From Adiantum capillus-veneris (taxonomy: Eukaryota > Streptophyta > Polypodiopsida > Polypodiales > Pteridaceae): 64,000 nucleotides of DNA. A program made the translations under genes and the position numbers. The notes under the pieces are model-generated. The model worked only from the letters and a program-made list of their open reading frames with translations. It did not search any database and had not been told where the DNA came from. The stretch lies in the NCBI GenBank assembly GCA_014529385.2, contig CM043965.1, positions 13,660,412 to 13,724,411 of the forward strand. Direction: 5' to 3'. This document shows, in pieces, positions 9,811 to 19,455 of the stretch (position 1 is the stretch's first letter; every line of letters begins with the position of its first letter).

Positions 9811-10892
9811 TTGGTTGAACCAGGAGAAGAACCTAAACTTTCTTACATTGCGAATGACCTAACAGAAGAAGAAGAAGAGCTCTTGCTAAGCTTGCTCAAG
9901 GAATACCGAGATATCTTCGCTTGGTCTTACAAGGATCTCAAGGGTGTTGATCCAAAAATCTGTCAACATACCATACCCATGAGAGATGATGCGAAACCAA
10001 GTAGACAAAGACCATACATGTATAATGAAACATTTTTCATGAAGATAAAATAAGAGATTGAAAAACTAAAGGAAGCCAAATTCATTTATGGAATTGAGCA
10101 CACAGATTAGGTGTCTCCGATTGTGGTAGTACCCAAGAAGAATGGAAAATTGCGATTGTGTGTTAATCTCAAAAAAGTGAATGCAGCTACTATTAGAGAC
10201 AGCTTTTCTCTTCCAATCACTGAGCATGTTTTGGAACGAGCTGCATGAAAAGAAGCCTATAGCTTCTTAAATGGCTTTTCGGGATACAATCAACTTTTGG
10301 TTGACCCAAAAGATCAACATAAAATTGCTTTTGCAACAAAATGGGGTATATTTGCCTATCGGGTTATGCCGTTTGGGTTAACTAATGCTCCAGCCACATT
10401 CAAAGGTTGATGAGCCATGATTTTAAAGAATATCTTAGGAAATTCTTAGAAGTATATATGGATAATCTATGCATACATTCATCAATCCGGGCTGATCATT
10501 TTGAACACCTCAAAAAGATATTCGAAAAATGTAGACTTTATAGGATTTTCTTAAATCCTGAAAAGTGCACATTCATGGGTAGACAAGGAAAAATTCTTGG
10601 ACATATAGTGTCTAAGAATGGCATAGCTACTGATATTGAGAAGATTCAGGTCATTGTTGATTTACCTAGAACAACAACAGTCAAGGGGGTACAAGCCTTC
10701 ATGAGGCATGGTGGATATTACAGACGGTTCATCTACATGTACGCTATAATTGCAAAACCCATGTATAGCTTGATTACACACTTTGAGTGGACCGAGGCAT
10801 GTGAAGAATCCTTCATGAAGCTTAAGCAAGCTCTCACCTCAGCACCAATATTGAAAACACCAGATTGGAATAAGTATTCCACGTACATGTAG
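9811..10892 (+). pseudogene. pol: Ty3/gypsy reverse transcriptase, catalytic residues lost
   Basis: The RT fold is followed from K-D-I-F-A-W-S-Y-K-D-L-K-G through V-S-P-I-V-V-V-P-K-K-N-G-K and M-P-F-G-L-T-N-A-P-A-T-F to the thumb (H-I-V-S-K-N-G-I-A-T-D). Motif A reads F-L-N-G-F-S-G-Y-N and motif C reads Y-M-D-N-L, so two catalytic aspartates are asparagine. In-frame stops occur near 10051, 10108 and 10245. A one-base deletion near 10403 shifts the frame just after motif B, and translation resumes at about 10407. This copy cannot polymerise. It is closest in style to the RT at 49035-50648. Confidence 0.8.
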
Positions 10893-10894
10893 AT

Positions 10895-11260
10895 GCTTCC
10901 AATTTTGCTATCAGTTGTATATGAGCTCAACCAGGAGACGAGAAAATTGACTTTCCTATTTCTTATGCTAGCCGACAATTGAACATGGCAGAAAATAATT
11001 ACACCACCACCGAAAGGGAAGGATTAGGAATGATCTACACCATTAAAAAGTATAGACATTACCTATTAGCCAACAAGTTTGTGTACTTTGTGGACCACCA
11101 AGCTTTGTTGTATTTGGTCAACAAGCCATGCAGCACAGGACGAATAGTGAGATGGTTCATCATTCTTTTGGAATTTGATTTCACTGTGGTTGTAAAAAAG
11201 GGCACTACACATCAACGAGCAGATCATTTGTCAAGGATTGTTTCAGGAGAATTCACCTAA
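10895..11260 (+). pseudogene. pol: Ty3/gypsy RNase H domain
   Basis: After a stop near 10890, coding continues with the RNase H region: Y-T-T-T-E-R-E-G-L-G-M-I-Y, then F-V-D-H-Q-A-L-L-Y-L-V-N-K-P and the closing R-A-D-H-L-S-R-I at about 11235-11255. RNase H removes the RNA template during reverse transcription. The first acidic residue lies in a stretch disrupted by the frame change near 10890-10975. The TAA at 11258 ends the frame. Confidence 0.7.
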
Positions 11261-11269
11261 AGGGGTTAC

Positions 11270-11857
11270 AGACGATGATCTACCAGATGTCTATTTGTTC
11301 TCCGTAGAAATGATACCTAGATGATCGGAAAACATTGTGTCATTGATAAAAATAGCTCAAGTGATTAAAAAATATCACTTCCTATTACGATCAAATTAAT
11401 CGAGCAATCGGCTATGTATCAATTACTAGCTGGTAGGCTATACAAAAGAAATCGAGACGGGATATTGCTCTTATGCATTAATCTTGAAGAAAAAAAATAG
11501 TACTTGAGTCAAGCACATGTTACCATAGTAGGACTTCACTTTGCGGAAGACCAAACTATGCAAAGAATCTTGAGACTTGGAGTATTTTGGCCGACTATGA
11601 GGAGCAATGTTCAATCTTTTTTAAAGGATTGCCCTCAATGTCAAAAACAAACACCCATACCTCATGTAACATTGTTTCAAATGTCACCTGTTCCTAAGTG
11701 GAGTAAATATCTCGTTACTTACTTATCAAGCCGAACATTTCCTGAGGATATGAGTAAACACCGTCAAAGAGAAATTGAAACTGAAGCAAGAGACTATGAT
11801 CTTATTGGGAACCAATTGTATCGAAGAAGGTTCTCCAAGTATGCCATGATTTCCTAG
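11270..11857 (+). pseudogene. pol: Truncated integrase N-terminus with a rejoined upstream linker
   Basis: The sequence first gives a broken RT-integrase linker (11280-11480) and then the integrase zinc-binding domain: H-V-x5-H near the start of the 11504 frame and C-P-Q-C-Q near 11632-11646. Instead of the DDE core, the frame then jumps at about 11688-11700 into P-K-W-S-K-Y-L-V-T-Y-L-S-S. This is a better-preserved version of the linker that normally precedes the zinc domain; compare 11300-11340 and the L-Y-K-R / L-Y-R-R motifs. The frame ends at 11857 without any catalytic core. The arrangement suggests template switching between two genomes during reverse transcription. Confidence 0.6.
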
Positions 11858-11879
11858 TACACGACCAGATCTAAGGTTC

Positions 11880-13770
11880 ATATAGACTTATGAAGCCCTG
11901 GACAGAGTACTTACCTTTGGATTGACTTGTCGTCAATTTCCACTTGATTTGATTGCAACTTTCTGTCAAGCCACTGATTCCTCATCTGCAAACTGATTCC
12001 TATACAAATTTGATCAAGTTAGTTATTCTTCTATAAAGACAGTAGAGTTTTTGCTAACTCTTGTGATTGGTCTCTGTGTATCACTTCAAATCGAGCTATG
12101 GGAGTCAAAATTTGACTTTTAGATTCGAACTTTAGCAAAAATCAAAGGTTTAATCTGCAACCTGGAAACTAAGTGAACATGTACCAATTTTGATCAGATT
12201 GAACCCAAAATTGCTCGGTGGCTTTATATTATGTTGGCCTAACATTGTATAAGTTCAAAAGTCAAAATTGATGTCTCCGGATAGCAGTAGTAAATAATCG
12301 CGATTATTTACTTTTGTCAAATTTTTGCACTTTTTGGATTGGTTTGGCAAGAATACAAATTGTTAAAGTCCTTGGACAACTTTCAACAAGTTTGGACAAA
12401 ATCTTATCAAGTTTATCAACTGTTTTGTCCGCAGACTTTGATTTCAAGAATCTGGCTTAGGTCTCACTTTTGTGATCCAAATTTCACCAAAATTAATTTG
12501 TGAGGTCTACTTGATGTGATTGACCTTGTGGTATACTCACATTTGCAAAATTATCAAGTTTTGAAGCAGATGTAAATAATCGCGATTATTTACTCCAGCT
12601 ATACTTTTGCAACTTTTTGCCCCGACTTTGACACAAATCTGTTAAGCACCTCAAGTTAAGATCACTAGCTAAGTTTCATCAAGTTTGAACAATTTTTGAT
12701 TAAATGGATCAATTTTTTGTCCGCAGACTAACTTTGCAAATTTGGTTACAATTCAATCCAGTGATCCAAATCTTACCAAATTTGGTTTGTGGGCTTATTA
12801 CAACATGTTAAAACTAGTGGTATGCTGGCTTGGTCAAAAAAGTTAAAAAATGTGGTAGATGTAAATAATCGCGATCAGTTACAACTAACAAATTTTTGTA
12901 TCTTTTTGGTCGACTGAGCATGTACACATGTTTAGCACATCAATATAAGCCTATGAATCAATTTTCAACATGTTTAGACAAATTTTTCCCCAATTTCACT
13001 CAAGATTCAAAAAGTCAGTACAAACTTTAGTTTTTACCTAGTTTTTTGCCAGTTTGGTGATCCAAATCTTTTGGGCGTTTACAGAAGTTGTTTGTACACA
13101 TGCAATGAGTCAATGGTATGGACCTTCATCAATTTGGAGCAGAAAGTTAATAATCGCGATTATTAACCTCAGGCTTAAAATGAACACTTTTTTGCAAGTT
13201 TTTCAAAGACAGTCTTTATATGAGCTATTTTAAGCCTATGAATCAAGGAAAAACTTAATTTGGCCTAAAATGTCAAGAAAAAGTAAATAATCTGAGTTTT
13301 GATCAACTCTTAAATTTTTTACCTTGAAGTGTCTTTGAGCTTACCAACTGGTTCAGATAACTTTTAAGCTTACTCTCCAGTCGGATTGAGTGGTTTCGAG
13401 TCTTTTTGACCTATTTCTACCCGTAGACCTGAAATTCTGCAACTTCCAATAACAACTTACACTTGATTCTTTCAGAGAGAGCAATGTTCTGAAATCCACC
13501 TCGGATCCTACTTACTCTACTCCTAGATTCTCATGCAATGGGTTGTGGAAAGTGTCCACAAACACTCGTTTTCTTGTCTTTTTATGTTTTTCTGAGTACT
13601 GATCTCAAGACTTGTCTCGTCTACCAATCATTCTCAAAATCCTAATCTATTTCTACAATCCTACAATCCTAAAGGCACTCAGCAAGTACGATTACTTCCA
13701 AGGTACCTCTACACAGCAAAAGACGACAATATTAAGCTATGAGGTTTCTAAAAGAAAGTTTTGAACTCTA
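11880..13770 (-). repeat. Leader tandem array of ~285-bp units with palindromic cores
   Basis: Units each contain a 22-bp palindrome made of GTAAATAATCG and its reverse complement, at 12290-12311, 12572-12593, 12861-12882 and 13146-13167. Spacings are 282, 289 and 285. The first two are identical and perfect. The third has decayed in its right arm. The fourth is a perfect palindrome with two compensating changes (GTTAATAATCG and its complement). A half-site remains near 13283. Inter-core sequence shares phrases such as gtgatccaaat-tt-accaaa and a gtggtatg-ct motif. On the minus strand the array follows the primer binding site, so it is the untranslated leader of the 3003-14819 element. No gene is visible. 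Confidence 0.75.
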
Positions 13771-13842
13771 GGCAAATCTAGAGGAAGTTAAAGGATAACT
13801 TCACAAGGCAAATCTAGAGGAAGTTAAAGGATAACTTCACAA
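13771..13842 (-). repeat. 36-bp tandem duplication in the leader
   Basis: The unit ggcaaatctagaggaagtta... is repeated at 13771 and 13807 with no obvious difference. It lies just inside the primer binding site. Confidence 0.8.
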
Positions 13843-13878
13843 GACGCCCGTGTTTTGCCCTAGTTTAGGCCTCTACGA

Positions 13879-13896
13879 TCCCCGACAGCGGCGCCA
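13879..13896 (-). other. Primer binding site of the 11.8-kb element
   Basis: The minus strand reads TGGCGCCGCTGTCGGGGA, two bases from the LTR end. This is the usual plant Ty3/gypsy primer site type, complementary to a host tRNA 3' end. It fixes the element's orientation. Confidence 0.85.
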
Positions 13897-13898
13897 AA

Positions 13899-14819
13899 TG
13901 TGGGACACATGTCTAACCTCACCATCCTATCCTATTGCAGTATTAGCGAGAACCACGATTAAATTGTCAATCCATGGGATGAAGCTGACTCGACTAGTGC
14001 ATAGAGGCTACAAGAGGTTGTCAATCTCTCAAAAACAACTGACAACTTGCATCTAACTCAAGCTATGCTCAAGTGACTGAAATCACCAAAAACCAATCGC
14101 TCATCGGCAAACAAATCACATCCGTTACAGCATCAAATGACATCCAAACGTAACGGAACTCCTAGGACATGTTTATAAGACCTAAGCACACATGCTTATG
14201 GTCTCAAACTTCACTTTAGGTCAAGTTCCAAAATCATGATTATTAACAGCAGTGGATTTTTGACCTAGTCGTTTTTGACCTAGAATGTATCTAAATGCTT
14301 AGCAATGATGTCCCAATACCCCGCCTATACTTAGTTTTTGATTTAAAAGTGTAAATTCATAGTTATGATGAAATTAGGCCGCGGGTCGGCGACGCCAAAA
14401 GCTACAAAATACTGTGAACTGCTTACGTCAATGCGTAGAGCTCTTACATGCGGTTGTAATGCAACAAACACGACTGCAATGTGACAACCGGGGAGGGAGT
14501 AGGAAGCGCGAGAAGGAGAGGAGTGAGTGTCGTTAGCTCACACTGTGTATTTCTTATCCAAAAACTTATAAAAAACTTACAAAAATTGGCTTTTATACCT
14601 TAGCCAAGGTTTTTGGGTGGTCAAAACTAATAATCTGGAGTTCTACCAAAGCTAGGTAATGACATGTTGATACAATTTTGGAAGCTTATAGCCCCGGCTC
14701 ATTAATTACAAACTTTATCCAAGAAAATAGGAGTTACAATATTCTTGATTTATCAAAATAATAAGTGTTTTATAAAGAGAGCTCTGAAAATGGGTATTCG
14801 TGTTAGCTTGCTGCTAATA
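13899..14819 (-). repeat. 5' LTR of the 11.8-kb element
   Basis: This 921-bp LTR is homologous to 3003-3917. On the minus strand a TATA-like box (AGGTATAAAAGCC) lies at about 14589-14601. The outer end reads TATTAG where the partner has TGTTAG, consistent with a C-to-T change on one strand. GGAAG follows at 14820. Confidence 0.85.
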
Positions 14820-14824
14820 GGAAG
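14820..14824 (+). repeat. Target site duplication GGAAG (right copy)
   Basis: This is identical to 2998-3002 and immediately follows the LTR ending at 14819. Confidence 0.85.
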
Positions 14825-15870
14825 CTTTGAAGATAGCTCTAAAGGATGAATAATTCATTGAGGATAATGAAAGGGTTACAAAAAGAACATTCCTAGAGTG
14901 GGTTGCAAAGCCAAAGGAAGGAACTTTCATAACTGAATTATTAAGGGAGTTTGAGCATTGCTAGGTCCACTTATCGGTGACAAAAAGACATACCTTGGAT
15001 AGGAAAAAGATAGAACTATTCTTGTAAGCTGTAGGTCCAAAGGTTCAACAGAAGTTTGAACTAGCCTTGGATGATAAGAGTATAGAACAAGGATCAAAGA
15101 CAAAATGGAAAGAAGTAAAAGATTTAGTATCACTACTTGCTAAGAGACAACGTCAGTGAGACAAAATGGTGGCGCTTAATGGTACTTCTCTCTCTGTCAC
15201 ACCAGAAAGGCTATCAAAGCCAATTACTTCAACTCTAAAAATGGAAGAATCCACGCTAGATGAATTGACAAAGGGTATGCAAGAGATGAAGTTGAAATTG
15301 AAAAGGCTAGAAGAAAAGGGGTTGAATCAACCATCAGGGTAGAGAGCTCCAAACAAGCAAGGTTTTGTAAAAAGGTGCATATGGTGCAATAGCACTGATA
15401 ATACCATGAGAGATTGTGATAGATTTAAGGATGCTTTGATCAAAGACCTTATGTTTTTCAAGGATGGTAAGATTCATCTCATAGAAATAGGAAAGCTTTT
15501 GGGAACAAACTTTGGGAAAGGTGGAATGCAAAAGCTAGTTGAAGAAATGGCCACAAGCCAGGCTATTGCTAGGGTTGAGGTAGCAGCCTATGGAATGAAG
15601 ATCGATCATGTGTCAAATAAAGATCTAAGCAATGATGAGCAGGTATCAAATGAATTATGGCCAGATGCTGTGGAACCAATTGTAAAAGAAAAGGTAACTA
15701 CAGATACGCTGCATAAAGCTAGAGATTGTATTTGTGAAACAATAGGGTGGAATGATCTAGTGGAGGCTTTGTCAGTTCACACATACATTGCAAAATTCCA
15801 AACTTATCAAGCTATCATAAAAGAGAAGTACAAACAAGAGAATGGAGACAAAGGGACCTCAAGAAGGGTT

Positions 15871-15968
15871 ACCAAAAGTGAGGGAAGCAGAGATACTATT
15901 CCCCCTAGGGAAGCAAGCCTACCAAAAGTGGGGGAAGCAGAGATACTATTCCTCCTAGGGAAGCTTCA
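15871..15968 (+). repeat. 50-bp tandem duplication in gag tail
   Basis: accaaaagtgagggaagcag and the following bases are repeated with a 50-base period, starting at 15871 and 15921. A 50-base insertion changes the reading phase, so the end of the gag frame at 16002 is probably an artefact of it. Confidence 0.75.
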
Positions 15969-16219
15969 CAACAACAGGTTCCACCACCTAAAATACCCAT
16001 GAAGGATATATCACCTGAGAGGAAGCAGACAAAGAGCAAAGCAAAGATTCCATCATATAAGTTGGAATGAGATATAGAGGCTACTACAAATGTGAAGAAG
16101 TATTGGAAGAGAGACTTTTGAATAGAAAAGTTTAGTTTATACTAGGTGAAGTTCTTGGGATTGCAAAGCAAGAGTTCCATGAGGAAATCATAGACATAAT
16201 CAAGAGGAAGAGACATGCA

Positions 16220-16741
16220 TTGGGTGAATGGGATACTTCAAAGTTACAAGGCATACAACCACACAACAATGACCATGAAAAAAGCATGGTAGGATGCTAC
16301 CATTCCACTGGGAGCACAAAACATGTTTGCTTTATGGATGCTGAGGATGATGATGCTATACATAGGAGCCATTATGCAAGGAGCCATTGGGAAAGAGCCA
16401 CCATAGAAACCTTGGTCAAGGTGGTAAATCTAGATAAGCCTTATGTAGCCTTGATTGATCATGGCTCTGAAATCAACCTGATGTCCAAAAGTCTCTACTT
16501 GAAGGGGAAGTGGCCAATTGACACAGATAATGGATGGATGATAAGAGCTACAAACAACTCCTCATGGTATCTATATGGAGCTTTCCCTAATGTCAAGGTG
16601 ACTATTGGTGATGTAAAGGATGATCAAAGTTTCTTTGTGCAACAGATGTTGACTTATCCACTCATCTTAGGGCAACCATTCATAATAGGAGTGCAGATGA
16701 AGACAAAGGGATGGATCAACCTACACAAGGATAAAGAGTAA
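16220..16741 (+). pseudogene. Aspartic protease of the old plus-strand Ty3 element
   Basis: The frame carries a retropepsin with active-site loop A-L-I-D-H-G-S-E-I-N-L-M, so His replaces the usual Ser/Thr after Asp. The closing motif is L-I-L-G-Q-P-F-I, about 75 residues later. It follows the split gag and precedes RT remnants in the same orientation. The D-H-G variant may be normal for this lineage or may be inactivating; the sequence alone does not decide. Confidence 0.65.
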
Positions 16742-17559
16742 GGATGGTAAAGAAGATGGTCAATTCCTCACTGTGTGAGTGAACCATGAGAGAAACCATG
16801 ATATCCTATGTGAGAAACCTCTTACAAAGGCAACCAAGGAGTTTAAAGATCACAAGGAAATGAGGGGTTTTGGCCAAGGACCATTGTAAAGTAAGAGTGC
16901 ATGGGTACAAAGGATGATAGGTTCTTGCCTGATCCAACTACGCATGAAATTTTTTCCATAGGTTCTCTTGGGTTGAAAAGGAATGGATCAATATTCTTCA
17001 CAAAACTTGAAGAAACAAAGAGAAGTTCACAGTAGTATGTACATAACGTACAAATAGGTTTTAAGAATATTGGGTCGCTAGAGGATAGTGAATACACTAC
17101 ATGTATTTTTTAGTAACTTTCATTTGTAGATACAATGGGAGATCTTAAATCTATAATGGTCTCTAGTGACTAGGAGAGACTATAGGTTGTTGAAGTTTGT
17201 ACTTTGGATATGTATAAGGTGATTGAGGCTTTTACAGATAAGGAAGAAAACCATCAAGCACCTGAGGTGCATGTGGAGACAAATTACAGACTGTGGCAAA
17301 GAAGATTAAACTAGCGTTCTTACCTCTACCTTTAGATTGTGGGGAAAAGATAAGAGCATGCTTCTTTGTAGCCAAGCATGAGGGATCCAAGACAGATTGG
17401 GCAGAAGTTTACATAGGAATATTTGAAGGAGCTTCAAATTGATGTAATGAGTTTTTAATTCCTACTAAGAAGAAGTTATTTGAAGAGATGCTTTCTAGAC
17501 ATGGTAAGGATTTTGCATTTAAGCCAAGCAATATAGAGTGTGTTGATCCAAGGATTGTT

Positions 17560-18372
17560 GCAGCTACGGTAATTTTCACTATACCTCATGTAGCTTGAAA
17601 CTTGCGGCCAATTCCAGTTCTAAAGGCTCATGTGCCAAAGTTGATTGATTTTCTCTATGAGAAGATTCAAATGGGCATCTTGGAGCCTTCTTGTGCTACA
17701 TATGCAAACAGATGGTTCACTGTGCTAAAGAAGAATGGAGCCTTGTGTTTGATCTAGGATATGCAACCAATATACAAAGTCATAATCACAATTGTAGGAA
17801 CAAGGTCCATTGTGAATGAATTCACAGAAGTATTTGCAAGAAAGGCAATATACTCTATGAGAGATTTGTACTTATGATATGATAAGTTCCAACTAGCAAT
17901 GGAAAGTAGGGACCTGACTACCATGAAGATGCCTTTGGTTTTGTACAGAGTTGTACCTTACCACAAGGAGAAACCAACTTGGTTGCACATATGATGAATG
18001 GTATGACCAAGGCTTACATGACTTCATACCCAAATAACTATGCCCTTTCTAAACGATGTTCCAATTAAAGGATGCAACATAAAAGACAAAGGTGAGGCTT
18101 TGGATTCAAGAGGGTACTGTAAATTTGTGGCATATTATATAGATGATTGTGACATGTTACTATCCATGTTATATGAGGTCAATCTTACCATATCAAGAGA
18201 AAAATCTGTGTTTGGAGTAAAAGAAGTGCTTATTGTAGGGCATTTGTGTGGTCCGTATGGTAGAAGACCTTGTCTCATGAAGGTTGATGCAATTCAAAGA
18301 ATGATGGTGACGTTGGTGCAACTAAAGTTAGTCAGTGCTAGGAGTGGGCACAAGCAGGGATATGTATGCTGA
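17560..18372 (+). pseudogene. pol: Reverse transcriptase remnant of the old plus-strand Ty3 element
   Basis: Fragments of RT can be read with many stops. They include L-R-P-I-P-V-L and K-K-N-G-A-L-C-L-I near 17600-17755, then D-L-x4-D-K-F-Q-L-A-M-E-S near 17860-17910. The longest open piece (18040-18372) holds I-D-D-C and V-G-H-L-C-G-P-Y-G-R, the palm end and connection. RNase H and integrase are not visible. Stops near 17756, 17877 and 17991-18000 show long decay. The interval 16742-17559 is decayed spacer of the same element, with no domain recognised. Confidence 0.55.
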
Positions 18373-19422
<1,050 letters not shown>

Positions 19423-19439
19423 TTTATTATCGTCCTCGG

Positions 19440-19455
19440 AGGTCAAATATGACCT
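19440..19455 (-). other. 3' stem-loop overlapping the LINE stop codon
   Basis: The minus strand reads AGGTCATATTTGACCT, a 6-bp stem with a 4-base loop that overlaps the RT stop. It is followed by CCGAGGACGATAATAAAA and the (TCTA)n tail. A short 3' hairpin next to the tail is where LINE RTs recognise their RNA. Confidence 0.5.

Larger units (their letters stand above)
3003..14819 (-). mobile_element. 11.8-kb LTR retrotransposon in minus orientation
   Basis: Two ~915-bp LTRs bound this element and GGAAG is duplicated outside them. On the minus strand the 5' LTR (13899-14819) is followed by an 18-base primer binding site of the plant Ty3 type. A G-rich polypurine tract abuts the 3' LTR (3003-3917), so the orientation is secure. 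Behind the primer site lies a ~2-kb leader of ~285-bp repeats with palindromic cores. The interior also holds a gag-pol cassette in the opposite (plus) sense at 5102-11857, for which I found no LTRs, and some minus-strand ORF remnants at 4133-5060. It may be a non-autonomous element that picked up an antisense pol segment, or one invaded by an element that lost its ends. Coding parts are disrupted. Confidence 0.8.
14820..16002 (+). pseudogene. gag: Ty3/gypsy gag, 3' part, with zinc knuckle
   Basis: This continues the gag begun at 2810. The join gives ...E-A-L-K-I-A-L-K-D-E, with stops near 14849 and 14961. A knuckle of the form C-x2-C-x4-x-x4-C (C-I-W-C-N-S-T-D-N-T-M-R-D-C, near 15377-15420) identifies the RNA-binding part of gag, although the usual His is not in place. 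A long helical region follows. From 15406 to 16002 the frame is open and ends in a serine/basic tail. Orientation is plus, opposite to the inserted element. Confidence 0.65.
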
